A stretch of DNA of 64,000 bases from Olsenella sp. KGMB02461 (GCF_012584445.1 NZ_JABAHI010000008.1:248001-312000); one strand, 5' to 3'; shown: positions 7,972-17,349, counted from the first letter of the stretch. The notes: generated by a model not told the origin, from the letters alone. Made by a program: numbers and translations.

Positions 7972-9732
7972 TTAGGCTTGGCGCACCTGTGCCACCAGCA
8001 CTTTGATCGGCTCATTGTCTTTAATCGGCCGCAAACGATAGCTTTGCACCTGGGCAGGCACGATGACGGTCTCCGCATAGTGGATCTCTCTGGGCTCGAA
8101 GGCGCCTTGGGGGCTTTCGAGCCATGCAGAGGCACCTTCTACCAGGTTAAATACCTGCACTTCGCCTTGGGTGGACAAGTCGATGGCGCGAGAGGAACTA
8201 TAGCGGCGCGTCTCTATGAACTCCAGCTCATGCAAGCCTGTTTTCTCTACTTTGAGACCATCGTCGTCATAAAGCGTCTCAACTTGACCGATCAGGTGCT
8301 CTTTCACCCAAGAGGTGTCTCTGTCCCACTGGATGTTTTGAGCCCCGTCTTCTATGTGGATGGGTCGAGGATGGCCATCGAGATCTGTGCGGTTCCAATC
8401 CCAAAGCTTGTAGGTGAAGATGTAAGGAGTGGCACTAACCTCGAGCACCATGCAGTCAGCCGAGGAGCAATGGACGGTGCCGGCAGGGATAAGAAAGTGA
8501 TCATGTGCGGCTGCGGGCCAGAAGTTGACGTATTTATCGGCATCAAAGGAGCCGGTGACCTGAGCTTCTTTGAGATCGCCAATCATCCGGTCGCTCTCAA
8601 TGCCTTCTTTTAGCCCTAGGTAGACACCGCCATCTTGTCCTGCATCCAAAATGTAATAACTCTCATCTTGGGTGCAGGTCATGCCGTAATGGTTAATTAT
8701 ATAATCTGTTGTGGGGTGCACTTGCAAGCTGAGGTTCTGGCCGCCCATGGTGTCCAGCAAGTCGAAACGTATTGGGAATTCTGTGCCAAAGCGTGCATAG
8801 TTACGGGCGCCAAGCAGCTCTTTTGGATGAGCCAAGACAATATCTTGAGCCGGCACCTCCACATTGGTGGCGCCATAGCGCAAAAGCACGCTGTTCTCTT
8901 CCGGCACGCCGTCAAAACTCCAGGCATAATTCGGTTTCTCAGTGCCTAAGCCAAAGTGCTCTCGCATCCATTGGCCGCCCCACACCCCCGGGTCAAAATA
9001 TGGCACCATGCGAAACGGCGAACGCACCGCCTGGGCAAGCCCTGCGCGATAGGCGTCCCCGCTTATCATGAGCGGGTTTTGCCTATGGGTAAGCGCGAGC
9101 AGGTAATCAAGGCTGGGCTGGAGCTGGCGCTTGATTTTGTCAGCCAGCCGCCATTCAATGAAATAGCCGCGTTTGAACTTGCGCGCGTTGGATTCTTGGG
9201 GGTTGTTCCAAAAATGGTTAGGCATCCCTTGGCGGTACCTTTGTTGGATTTCCCAGCGGGAGATATCTCCATAGACGGTAAGCACCTGCTCTTCAGGAAG
9301 CTCTCGGGTACAAGGCTCTGCAACCAAAGACGCACCAAAACCCCAGACAATCACCGGCATACCGGCGGTGAGGCACCGGCGAACGCTCTCTTGGAGGCGA
9401 GCCTGTGCGCTTGCATCCATAAGGTCTTGCAGAACGCCCCTATACATGACGCCGCGAACGCTGTCGCAGGTGACGTGTGGGGCTAGGATTGCCTCAATAG
9501 ACTCCTGATCTAGATAGGCCTCTCTTGCATCTATCACCGTTGCGTCAGGAAATGCGGGGGCCACCACATCCAGGGCTTCAGAGGATATCCCTGGGTACGT
9601 CTCCACCACTATGAGGCGTGCCTGCGTGCGGGAAGACAGCTCCCCCACGATCGCCTGGGGAGTCTCCCATAGGGCATGGTCATAGCCATCAACTTTGATA
9701 GTGGGTGAAAGATCGTAGCGGCAATCGCTCAT
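7972..9732 (-). CDS. Class I mannose-6-phosphate isomerase-like protein with long N-terminal domain
   Basis: A 586-aa protein. The C-terminal 350 residues are a cupin-type class I phosphomannose isomerase, with the metal-binding LSLQVHP motif (near 340) and PAGTVHCS (near 425). The first 210 residues are an extra domain (VIVWGFGASL near 130) that I read as related to the P-loop-free or kinase-like N-termini of the roughly 590-residue ManA homologues of Gram-positives. Its probable role is interconversion of mannose-6-P and fructose-6-P, or a related sugar phosphate. The start has GGAGGGG upstream. Convergent with the flavoprotein gene. Confidence 0.72.
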   Translation of the reverse strand: MSDCRYDLSPTIKVDGYDHALWETPQAIVGELSSRTQARLIVVETYPGISSEALDVVAPAFPDATVIDAREAYLDQESIEAILAPHVTCDSVRGVMYRGVLQDLMDASAQARLQESVRRCLTAGMPVIVWGFGASLVAEPCTRELPEEQVLTVYGDISRWEIQQRYRQGMPNHFWNNPQESNARKFKRGYFIEWRLADKIKRQLQPSLDYLLALTHRQNPLMISGDAYRAGLAQAVRSPFRMVPYFDPGVWGGQWMREHFGLGTEKPNYAWSFDGVPEENSVLLRYGATNVEVPAQDIVLAHPKELLGARNYARFGTEFPIRFDLLDTMGGQNLSLQVHPTTDYIINHYGMTCTQDESYYILDAGQDGGVYLGLKEGIESDRMIGDLKEAQVTGSFDADKYVNFWPAAAHDHFLIPAGTVHCSSADCMVLEVSATPYIFTYKLWDWNRTDLDGHPRPIHIEDGAQNIQWDRDTSWVKEHLIGQVETLYDDDGLKVEKTGLHELEFIETRRYSSSRAIDLSTQGEVQVFNLVEGASAWLESPQGAFEPREIHYAETVIVPAQVQSYRLRPIKDNEPIKVLVAQVRQA

Positions 9733-9815
9733 AAGGCCCCTCCAACTCGACGGCTTTCTGGCTCATTGGCATGGCAGAGCTACAGGATGAATTCCAGGAA
9801 ATCCATCTGATACAT

Positions 9816-9836
9816 CCTAATGTTATGACAAATAGG
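9816..9836. promoter_or_regulatory. Imperfect palindrome upstream of the ManA-like gene
   Basis: CCTAATGTTATGACAAATAGG is a partial dyad (CCTA...TAGG) 84 bases upstream of the ManA-like start, overlapping a weak TTGTTC-16-TAGGAT promoter on the minus strand. The adjacent GntR-family gene makes an operator conceivable, but the dyad is weak. Confidence 0.3.
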
Positions 9837-9939
9837 AACAATAGCATAGTAGAGGTCTAAAAAAGAAGAGCTTGCGATGATGGATAAAAATATGAAGGGT
9901 AAGCAGCCCGCCCTCATACGCGCCGAGAAAGGCTACCGC

Positions 9940-10653
9940 CTACTCCCCTAGCCGGATAGTAAGCTCGTAATCTTGGCCTCGATAGGTGGAGTTGGTGTAT
10001 TCCACAGGCATCTGCCCAAAGGACCCTTGTCGGCAGCGCTTCAAGAGAGCTCCCTCCCCTAGCCCCTCGAATCTCTCGCGATCTTTCTCTGTGGGATTAG
10101 CAGCACGCACGGTTTCTACAATAGAGGTCACGGGAAAGCCAAGCTCTCCCAAATACTCGTAGAGCGAGCCGGTGTCATCCAAGCGATCAAAAGGCACCTC
10201 TGGCGATAGATAGGTCTCGAAGTAGGCAGCCCTATGATCATTGATAACAGTGGCGCGGCAAAGCCGAACTACTTTCTGAGCGCGAGGGATTCCAAAAAAC
10301 TCTGCGACCTCCTCAGGAGGGGTTTCTCGGCTAAGAGACAGCAGCTTTCTCTCGGTATGGTTTCTCACTTCTGCAAAGTCAGAAAAACTCGAGTACAAAT
10401 GGGTTTCAATGAGGTCCTGAGGTTCGAGCACCAAGGTTCCCTTGCCCCGACGGCGTTCTATCAGACCTCGGGACACTAGTTTGTCCAAGGCTTGACGCAC
10501 AGTGATGCGTGAGACGCCAAACTCTTCCATTAAGGCCATCTCGCCGGGCATCGTGCTTCCCACAGGATAGGTGCCGTTGGCTATGCGCTCGCTGAGGATT
10601 TGGGCGATCTGGCTCCAAAGCGGCTTATCTCCGGGGAGACTGACGAGCTGCAT
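9940..10653 (-). CDS. GntR-family (HutC/UTRA) transcriptional regulator
   Basis: A 237-aa repressor-type regulator. It has an N-terminal winged helix (residues about 8-75) with the GntR motif EFGVSRITVRQALDKLVSRG, and a C-terminal UTRA ligand-binding domain (about 95-235). It overlaps the end of the upstream ClC gene by 29 bases, so the two are probably co-transcribed and translationally coupled. The start at 10653 was chosen for the GGAAGG ribosome site. The effector is unknown; UTRA domains usually bind sugar phosphates, amino acids or similar small ligands, and the ManA-like gene just downstream is a candidate target. Confidence 0.88.
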   Translation of the reverse strand: MQLVSLPGDKPLWSQIAQILSERIANGTYPVGSTMPGEMALMEEFGVSRITVRQALDKLVSRGLIERRRGKGTLVLEPQDLIETHLYSSFSDFAEVRNHTERKLLSLSRETPPEEVAEFFGIPRAQKVVRLCRATVINDHRAAYFETYLSPEVPFDRLDDTGSLYEYLGELGFPVTSIVETVRAANPTEKDRERFEGLGEGALLKRCRQGSFGQMPVEYTNSTYRGQDYELTIRLGE

Positions 10654-12271
10654 GAGAGGGTCCTTCCTGAGGGGGCGAAGATGAGGGGATTTCATTGGCC
10701 TGGTGGGGATATCCAGGCCTAAAGAGAGCTTCGATGCGAGCTTCTGCAATAGGAGCCAAGGCGGAGTCTATTACAAAAAGCACGCCGTCAGCGGCTTCCA
10801 GCACGAGATCCTGGCTTGGCACGAGCGAACGTCCGCAGCGGGTCACCAGGCACACCGAGCTGCCCTGCGGACAATGCAACTCTGAGAGCCTTTTGCCTTC
10901 TGCCTCAGAGCCAAAGTTCACATACCAGGTATGGGTCACCACTGAGCGCTTGGGCGCCTTTAGGATTTCGTCGCTGTCGTGGGCCAGCAGATTTCCAAGC
11001 AGATGCTCGTAGTAGCCAGGCGTTTTAGTAAGGTTTGCCACCACATAGGCCACCAGGCTCACCAACCCCAAGGAAAGTAGCGCCGAGAAACTTCCAGTGA
11101 GCTCGAACACCAAAAGACATCCGGTCACCGGCGCTTGGACTGCGCCTGCGAAGAGGCCTGCAATACCCAGGAGCATGAAATTGTTGATATAGGCGCCATC
11201 GAGGCCGAGAAACGCCACCGCTGCACGCCCAAACAACGCTCCAGCCAGCGCACCCATGACTACAAGCGGGTAAAGGGTCCCTCCTGGAGCCCCGGAGCTG
11301 GCCGAGATGTTGGTAAATAAATATTTACCCAACAGCAAGAGCAGCAGAAGGAGCGTGGGGTGGTTTGAAACCCGGACGAGGATCTCTAAGATGGCGTCGC
11401 CGCCGTCCATGAGGGAGGGAGCGGCAAAGGCGCAGAGGCCCGCAAGCCCAAAGGGGATGGCCAGCCGCGACAGGGGCAGGTGAGAGCGGATCTTGCCATA
11501 GAGCGCTTGGCCTAAGAACATGCCGCGGTTATGCAAAGCTCCAAGCAGCCCCAAAAAGGCCCCCAGAAGCGCTACCAGCCCATAGGCGATATGAGGCAAA
11601 TCAAAGGCGAATCTGATGGGGATCAGGGGGTCTTCTCCTAAAAGAGCCCCGGTGCACAGCACCGCAGCTACCGCAGAGGCCATGGTGCCAATGACAAGCG
11701 GCGCAGAAAACGATTTGTGGATCTCTTCTACCGCAAACATGACCCCGGTGAGCGGAGCAGAGAAGGCTGCCGCCATTCCGGCTCCTGCCCCACAGGTCAC
11801 CAGCAGGCGCCTCTCTTCTTCTGTGGCACGAGTAAGCTCTGAGACCGCCTTGCCGCACATGCCTCCGAGCTGGACCGACGGCCCTTCTCGGCCAAGAGAG
11901 AGCCCAGCAAAGGCAGTGATGCCGCCTTCAAGCACCTTGATGGGGATCACGCGACGCCAAGGGAGATCCAGCCGACCAAGGGCGTCTGCCTCAACCTGAG
12001 GAATGCCGGAGCCTACTGTGCTTGGGGCAAAGCGCATGAGCGCGCTCAGTAGTAAAAGCAACAGCCCTAGAACGGCGATCCAGAGGGGAATGATCAGTGG
12101 GCTGGTTGCTGCCTGCGAGGTAATGGCGCGCAGCATGCCTTCGCATTGCGAGAGCAAAAAGCGGTAACCGGCGATGAGCACGCCCACGATGCAGCCCACA
12201 AGGGCGCCGCGCACCACCATCAAGATCTGAAATGTGCGAGAGAGAGGGGCCAGTGCAACCTGTGAATTCAT
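10625..12271 (-). CDS. clcA: ClC-type chloride transporter with C-terminal TrkA_C (RCK_C) domain
   Basis: A 548-aa ClC anion transporter. The selectivity motifs GSGIPQ, GREGPSVQ (gating Glu) and SSGAPGG are all present. The EEIH pair after APLTGVMFAV supplies the internal proton Glu of exchangers, so Cl-/H+ antiport rather than channel activity is predicted. The last 90 residues form a TrkA_C-like regulatory domain. The start at 12271 follows AGAGGGGAGC; 12 further codons upstream are open. It shares a transcript with the GntR gene. Likely role: pH or anion homeostasis or acid resistance. Confidence 0.9.
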   Translation of the reverse strand: MNSQVALAPLSRTFQILMVVRGALVGCIVGVLIAGYRFLLSQCEGMLRAITSQAATSPLIIPLWIAVLGLLLLLLSALMRFAPSTVGSGIPQVEADALGRLDLPWRRVIPIKVLEGGITAFAGLSLGREGPSVQLGGMCGKAVSELTRATEEERRLLVTCGAGAGMAAAFSAPLTGVMFAVEEIHKSFSAPLVIGTMASAVAAVLCTGALLGEDPLIPIRFAFDLPHIAYGLVALLGAFLGLLGALHNRGMFLGQALYGKIRSHLPLSRLAIPFGLAGLCAFAAPSLMDGGDAILEILVRVSNHPTLLLLLLLLGKYLFTNISASSGAPGGTLYPLVVMGALAGALFGRAAVAFLGLDGAYINNFMLLGIAGLFAGAVQAPVTGCLLVFELTGSFSALLSLGLVSLVAYVVANLTKTPGYYEHLLGNLLAHDSDEILKAPKRSVVTHTWYVNFGSEAEGKRLSELHCPQGSSVCLVTRCGRSLVPSQDLVLEAADGVLFVIDSALAPIAEARIEALFRPGYPHQANEIPSSSPPQEGPSHAARQSPRR

Positions 12272-12329
12272 GGGCCTCTGCTCCCCTCTCTTTTGCGTAT
12301 GCATCAAGAGGTAGTGTACCCCTTAGAGC

Positions 12330-13271
12330 TTAGATCACGAGATTGCCCAGATAGAGTGCAGCGCTGTTGGCTGCAATGGCACCATCGGAGGCAGCGGTGA
12401 TCACTTGGCGCAACGGCTTTTGACGCAGATCTCCCGCCACAAAAAAGCCGGGGGTGCCAGTGGACATATCCTCGTTGGCCATCACTTCGCCAGCACCGTT
12501 GATCTGGGCGAAGGGGGCGGCCAGCTCAGAGGCTGGAATCATGCCGATAAACACGAACACGCCAAAAGAACCCGCCTCGTGCGTGTAGGTTTGGGTCTCG
12601 CCAGTGGCCGTGTCCTTGAGCACAATGGTTTCAGGCAGCATGCCTTCGCCAGAGAGACTCTCGATTGCGCACTGGTAGCGGATCTCGATCTTGGGATTGA
12701 GCGTCACCTTCTCCTGCAGCGCGGCTTGGGCGCGTAGATGGTCCTTGCGCACAATAAGCACGACTTTCTTGCAGATGCGTGAGAGAAAGTCGGCCTCCTC
12801 GCATGCGGTGTTGCCGCCACCCACGACATAGACCAGCTTGTCGCGATAGAACATGCCGTCGCAGGTAGCGCAATAGCTCACGCCATGACCCTTAAAGGCA
12901 TCCTCGCCCTCAAACCCAGCAGAGCGGGGCGAGCCACCTGTGGAAAGGATCACTGCGCGCGCTTGATAGGTCTCGCTCCAACCGGTGAGCAAAAAGAGGC
13001 CTGTGGCAGGATCATGCTCGATCGAAGTGACGCTGTCCGATGCGAAGGCGGCACCTAAAGACTCTGCATGGGCATGCATGCGCTCGGAGAGTTCGGCACC
13101 GCTGATAGACTCAATGCCAGGGTAGTTGTCTACCATATCCGATTGAGCGATCTGTCCGCCAAACATACCTGCTTCTAGAGTTATGGCATCCAGACCGGCA
13201 CGGTCTGCATAAATGGCTGCCGTCAGGCCTGCGGGGCCTGCACCTACAATGGCAAGATCATGAGAGATCAT
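12330..13271 (-). CDS. trxB: Thioredoxin reductase
   Basis: A 313-aa NADPH-dependent flavoenzyme that reduces thioredoxin. It has the N-terminal FAD motif VGAGPAGLTAAIYADRAG (residue 9), redox cysteines Cys134 and Cys137 in CATCDG, NADPH motif VVGGGNTACEEA and the C-terminal GFFVAGD. Length is typical. The start has GAGAAAGGGC; nine additional codons upstream were rejected. It lies 58 bases upstream of the ClC start on the same strand and could be co-transcribed with it. Confidence 0.95.
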   Translation of the reverse strand: MISHDLAIVGAGPAGLTAAIYADRAGLDAITLEAGMFGGQIAQSDMVDNYPGIESISGAELSERMHAHAESLGAAFASDSVTSIEHDPATGLFLLTGWSETYQARAVILSTGGSPRSAGFEGEDAFKGHGVSYCATCDGMFYRDKLVYVVGGGNTACEEADFLSRICKKVVLIVRKDHLRAQAALQEKVTLNPKIEIRYQCAIESLSGEGMLPETIVLKDTATGETQTYTHEAGSFGVFVFIGMIPASELAAPFAQINGAGEVMANEDMSTGTPGFFVAGDLRQKPLRQVITAASDGAIAANSAALYLGNLVI

Positions 13272-13442
13272 GGTAATGCCCTTTCTCAAAGGTCCCAAAA
13301 GACCTATGGCCTTGGGATCGCTACAGATCTAACACCCCTGATACGGGGGCGTCTCTTGGTTAAGACACCTAGATCTATTCCCATAATCCTGGCTGCCAGA
13401 GGCTGGCAGCGTTAGCTCATAAGGGATTCAAAAGTTATCCAG

Positions 13443-14495
13443 TTAGACGGTAAGCTCCCCGCGCATAGACACCGGCACGTAAGCAGCGGCTTGCTGTGGG
13501 GCGAGTCCCCGGCCAAAAAGGTGCATAAGTTTGGTCAAGGCTGCTTCGCAGGTCATATCGCACCCAGAGATGACGCCGGCTTTGGCCAGGGCATCTCCTG
13601 TGGCATAGCGCTGCTCTTCGACGCCGCCTGCGGGACATTGGGTAACGTTGACCACCAGCAGGCCAGATTTCACTGCATGGGCTATCGCATCCACGAACCA
13701 TGGTTCTGTGGGGGCGTTGCCTGCGCCAAAGGTGCGAAGGACCACGGCTTTGAGTCCCGGGGCACTCAGTTGGCTTTCCAGGATTTGCTGGGTAATGCCA
13801 GGATAGAGATAGATGACGCTCACCGCAGGGTCCATGGTGAAGAAAGGCGTGAGCGGTGTGTCGCCTGCGGGGCGCCAGAGCTGCTTTTTTCTAAAGTCGA
13901 TATGCAGGTCCATGGCGCAGAGCGCAGGATAGTTGTAAGAGGCAAAGGCGCCAAAGTCTGTGGAGCTTACCTTAGTGGAACGGTTGCCTCGCCACAGATA
14001 GCGGCCAAAGGAGATGGCCACCTCTCGCACCATGGCTCCCCCGTCTACCGGGTCTTTGGCGGCAGCCACTTGAAGAGCGGTGATGAGGTTTTCTGTGCCG
14101 TCTTCGCGGATCTCGCCAATGGGCAGCTGAGATCCTGTAAGAATCACCGGTTTGGTGAGTCCTTCAAGCATGAAAGAGAGCGCCGAGGCTGTATAGGCCA
14201 TAGTGTCAGTCCCATGGAGCACCACAAATCCGTCGTAGTCCTCATAGGCATCGGCAATGGTGTGGGCGATTTGGCTCCACGCGGCTGGATTCATGTTGGA
14301 GGAATCGATAGGCGGGACGAATTCCTTGTGATCCAAGTCGTAGCCCAAAAGCTTTAGCTTTGGTACCCCGTCCATGAGATGGGCAAAGTCAAAAGGCACA
14401 AGCGACCCTGTTGCGGGATCTTCCACCATGCCAATGGTCCCACCGGTATAGATAAGTAAAAGCCGAGGTCGTTTTGTCGCAGCAGGAGCAGCCAT
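13443..14495 (-). CDS. ansA: L-asparaginase, type I (AnsA-like)
   Basis: A 350-aa cytoplasmic enzyme hydrolysing asparagine to aspartate and ammonia. Catalytic signatures are IYTGGTIGM (first Thr, near 17) and VLHGTDTMAYTASAL (second Thr-Asp pair), followed by the GSQLPIGE loop. The lack of a signal peptide and the length favour type I. The ATG at 14495 is preceded by GGAGGC at good spacing; a GTG two codons upstream lies too close to that site. Confidence 0.92.
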   Translation of the reverse strand: MAAPAATKRPRLLLIYTGGTIGMVEDPATGSLVPFDFAHLMDGVPKLKLLGYDLDHKEFVPPIDSSNMNPAAWSQIAHTIADAYEDYDGFVVLHGTDTMAYTASALSFMLEGLTKPVILTGSQLPIGEIREDGTENLITALQVAAAKDPVDGGAMVREVAISFGRYLWRGNRSTKVSSTDFGAFASYNYPALCAMDLHIDFRKKQLWRPAGDTPLTPFFTMDPAVSVIYLYPGITQQILESQLSAPGLKAVVLRTFGAGNAPTEPWFVDAIAHAVKSGLLVVNVTQCPAGGVEEQRYATGDALAKAGVISGCDMTCEAALTKLMHLFGRGLAPQQAAAYVPVSMRGELTV

Positions 14496-14620
14496 GGGCA
14501 CGCCTCCAAATTAATGATGTCAACAGGACTTCTGACAGCCAACAGAAGGATACCCTTCTAGAAAGAGTTCTAAGATAGCGTGAATACCGAGAAACGCCTC
14601 CAACTCAGAAGGGACATGCT

Positions 14621-15325
14621 ATGAAGATCGGCATCATTGGCGCCATGGACAACGAGGTTCGCGATCTGGTGGCTCATCTTTCCCAAGACAACGTCACCTG
14701 TCGCAGCCATCTTGAGTTTCATGAGGGAACTCTCGAAGGTGTCCCCGTAGTGGTGGTGAAGTCGGGCATTGGCAAGGTATCCATGGCCGCCTGTGCCCAG
14801 CAGTTAGTGGACCTCTTTGGTGTGGACTGCCTGATAAATACTGGTGTGGCAGGAGCCCTGGGCGATCAGATCGAGGTAGGCGATGTAGTGGTTTCCACTC
14901 GCGTGGTGCACCATGATGCAGATGTCACCGCGCTCGGCTACCCCATTGGCACCATGCCTGGCTATCCCACCTATTTCGATGCAGATCCACAGTTGGTGGA
15001 AGATTTCTTATCGGCTGTGGCAGAAGTTGCCCCTTCCATCCACGTCTATTCGGGAACCGTGGCCTCCGGCGAGCGCTTTGTGGCCTCGGTAGAGGATCGT
15101 CAGAGGATCCACGAGCTTTTTGACGGCCTTTGCGCAGAGATGGAGGGTGCGGCGTTGGCTCAGGTGGCTTGGCTCAACGACATCCCCTTCGTGGTGCTTC
15201 GTGCCATGAGCGACAAGGCGGATGGCTCGGGAGCCGAGTCCTATCAAACCTTCGAGGATGAGGCTGCCTCCACTATGGCCCATGCCCTCATGGCCGCCCT
15301 GCCCACCATCGCAGCGCAAAGATAG
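14621..15325 (+). CDS. mtnN: 5'-methylthioadenosine/S-adenosylhomocysteine nucleosidase
   Basis: A 234-aa enzyme that cleaves adenine from methylthioadenosine and S-adenosylhomocysteine. GAMDNEV at the N-terminus carries catalytic Glu12; SGIGKVSMAAC, the substrate loop AEMEGAAL and SDKADGS (catalytic Asp) are all present. It recycles the methyl donor and yields S-ribosylhomocysteine, the substrate of LuxS, whose gene lies convergent 120 bases downstream. The ribosome site is GAAGGGA. A TACCGAGAAAC near-copy of the dispersed 11-mer sits just upstream at 14585. Confidence 0.96.
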   Translation: MKIGIIGAMDNEVRDLVAHLSQDNVTCRSHLEFHEGTLEGVPVVVVKSGIGKVSMAACAQQLVDLFGVDCLINTGVAGALGDQIEVGDVVVSTRVVHHDADVTALGYPIGTMPGYPTYFDADPQLVEDFLSAVAEVAPSIHVYSGTVASGERFVASVEDRQRIHELFDGLCAEMEGAALAQVAWLNDIPFVVLRAMSDKADGSGAESYQTFEDEAASTMAHALMAALPTIAAQR

Positions 15326-15375
15326 GGCGTTGGCTGGTCAGGCATCTGAGCTAGGCGCTAACTGGACAAGAAAAG

Positions 15376-15403
15376 AGCCGGCGTTCTTGCGAAAACGTCG
15401 GCT
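15376..15403. terminator. Bidirectional terminator between mtnN and luxS
   Basis: AGCCGGCGTT (15376-15385) pairs with AACGTCGGCT (15394-15403) with one G-U pair and an 8-base loop. It is flanked by AAAAG on one side and TTTCT on the other, so it can end both convergent transcripts. Confidence 0.75.
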
Positions 15404-15445
15404 TTCTGGGTCAAATAGGTGGGACGTAGGGCACAACCACCGGGC

Positions 15446-15925
15446 CTACTCGCTATAGACGAGATGCGCCTCGTCGATATCATGCAAGGTGCGGTCTAAA
15501 TAGCGACGGGCTTCCCACTGGGCCATGGGAAGATTGAGGTCAAGATAGTTGCCGCACTCTTTGGGGTCTGCACCAGGGATAGTGCCCTCATAGCCGGCAG
15601 CCCACTCAAAGAGCTCGGTGACAAGCGGCACTATGTCGCGTGAGTCCATGTCGCCAGCCATCACCAGATAAAAGCCGGTACGACAGCCCATGGGGCCAAA
15701 GTAGATCACCCGGTCGGCCCAGGTGGGATGGTTGCGCAAATACGTGGCGCCCAAATGCTCGAGGCAATGGATGGCTGCCGTGTCTATGACCGGCTCCTTG
15801 TTGGGAGTGGTCATGCGCACATCAAAAGTAGTAATGACCTCGTCGCCTGCCTGATCCTTGCGAGACACATAGACGCCGGGTTCTAAGGTGAGGTGGTTTA
15901 CGGTGAAGCTTGCGATTTTGTCCAC
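15446..15925 (-). CDS. luxS: S-ribosylhomocysteine lyase (AI-2 synthase)
   Basis: A 159-aa metalloenzyme that splits S-ribosylhomocysteine into homocysteine and DPD, the precursor of autoinducer-2. Metal ligands His53 and His57 (HCLEH, with catalytic Glu56) and Cys124 (KECGNY) are present, as is the catalytic Cys81 in FGPMGCRTGFY. The start is GTG with AAAGGAGC. With convergent mtnN it completes the activated methyl recycling branch. No lsr/AI-2 import genes are nearby. Confidence 0.97.
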   Translation of the reverse strand: MDKIASFTVNHLTLEPGVYVSRKDQAGDEVITTFDVRMTTPNKEPVIDTAAIHCLEHLGATYLRNHPTWADRVIYFGPMGCRTGFYLVMAGDMDSRDIVPLVTELFEWAAGYEGTIPGADPKECGNYLDLNLPMAQWEARRYLDRTLHDIDEAHLVYSE

Positions 15926-16185
15926 GAATAGCTCCTTTGCACAGTTGCCTTAGCGGCTGCCAAAGGTATTTGGCAGCGTGAAACCAGAGGCCGGCTGCGG
16001 ATTCTTCGTGCCTAGTGTGACACACAGGCGAAGGTGGCGTGTAGGGAGCGTGATGAGGCATGGAGAGCTCTCCACAGCGGGTAGGTTCTCTCTAGAATGC
16101 AGCTTCGGCCTTAGGGGGCACGGGTTTCTCGGCAGCCCCTGGAAGGTTCGTGTTTCTATACCTCGCTATGAAGGGTGATGACTCC

Positions 16186-17181
16186 ATGCATCAGCCAGCC
16201 AATAAGAACAACCTTGATGAGCGCAACCTTGAGGTGACTCGGGCTTATGAGCAGGGATTGAAAGATGCACAGGTAAAGGGCAGCGAGCCAGCTGGAAGCT
16301 CTGATGACAAAAAAAGCGGGCTGTTGAGCGATCTTTCGGTGCCTCAGGTGGCCGCCGGCGCGCTGGCTGCAGTGACCTCCATGCTTCTCACCAACCAGAT
16401 CGGCATCGCGGGGTCGGTCATTGGCGTGGCGGTAGGCTCAGTGGTATCTACGGTGGCCAGCTCGGTCTATAAGCGCATGGTGGCTACCGGAGCTTCAACC
16501 ATTAAAGAGAAGATAAGCACCTCAGATGATGAGCGAGGGGTCACTCGCCCCCTGGATGTTCACGAAGGCACCGTCGACGCCTCTGGGGCGCGTATCGCCC
16601 CTGAAGAGCTGCGGCAGAGAGTCCATGCGCAACAGGCTGCCCGCACCCATAAAAAGGTGGCAGTGGGCGTCATAGTGGTGGCCGTGGTAGCTGCGCTGAT
16701 AGGCGTGGCGCTCTCTGCCGGCTTTGTGTCTCTTGCCACCGCAGGCCAGGGCTTGGGCACGAAGACCTCCCTGGTGGCTCCTAAGGAGCCGCAGAAGAGC
16801 GATCTGGCCGCTGCCGCTGACAACGATGCACAAAAAAGCGCTGCTGCGAAGCCGGAAAGCTCTGCAGAGAACTCTTCCAATACACCTCAAGACAGCAGCG
16901 CTGCCACTAATGACAACTCTGATGCCGGCGACCAAAACGCCGCTGCTGCAGGGGGCGACGGGACTAACAGTGCTGCGAACAACACTTCCAACGGCGGGTC
17001 TTCCACAAATCCACAAAAGCCGGAGGATGGCACCGCTACTCCCCCTTCAGATTCCTCTACCAATGGCGACCAGGCTTCTGGCAATGCTTCTGGCACTCCT
17101 GGTGCGCAGCAAGGAGGCCAGAGTGCTCAAGGCACACAGGGAACTCAGGGTCAAGCCTCTGCCCAATCTACCAATATTTAG
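16186..17181 (+). CDS. Uncharacterised membrane protein with Ser/Ala/Asn/Gln/Gly-rich tail
   Basis: 331 aa, not recognised. Residues 1-50 are charged and hydrophilic. About 55-95 is a weakly hydrophobic Ala/Val/Gly stretch (VPQVAAGALAAV, then VIGVAVGSVV). About 160-195 is a strong transmembrane helix (VGVIVVAVVAALIGVAL). The remaining 130 residues are a low-complexity, disordered tail rich in Ser, Ala, Asn, Gly and Gln, with QGTQGTQGQ near the end. A single-pass protein with a disordered tail outside the cell, perhaps a wall or envelope component, is a reasonable guess. The start at 16186 has AAGGGTGA. It precedes the two glycosyltransferase-like genes on the same strand. Confidence 0.7.
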   Translation: MHQPANKNNLDERNLEVTRAYEQGLKDAQVKGSEPAGSSDDKKSGLLSDLSVPQVAAGALAAVTSMLLTNQIGIAGSVIGVAVGSVVSTVASSVYKRMVATGASTIKEKISTSDDERGVTRPLDVHEGTVDASGARIAPEELRQRVHAQQAARTHKKVAVGVIVVAVVAALIGVALSAGFVSLATAGQGLGTKTSLVAPKEPQKSDLAAAADNDAQKSAAAKPESSAENSSNTPQDSSAATNDNSDAGDQNAAAAGGDGTNSAANNTSNGGSSTNPQKPEDGTATPPSDSSTNGDQASGNASGTPGAQQGGQSAQGTQGTQGQASAQSTNI

Positions 17182-17349
17182 CGGAATATATGGCAATTAA
17201 ATACCGGATAGTCTCTTAAAATATCCTTTATTTCACGAGCTGAAGAACGCAGTAAGAAACCTGTAAGTTATCAAAAGTCCCCATTTATTGCATCGATGGT
17301 AATTGGTATTCTAAAGACAATCTGAAACCCCAAGACCCATCGAGGCTTC

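Noticed and set aside
13391-13411. Short CTGCCAG-AGG-CTGGCAG hairpin upstream of trxB
   Set aside because: A 7-bp stem with a 3-base loop and no U-run on either strand; could be chance or a weak terminator for ansA, not supportable as a feature.
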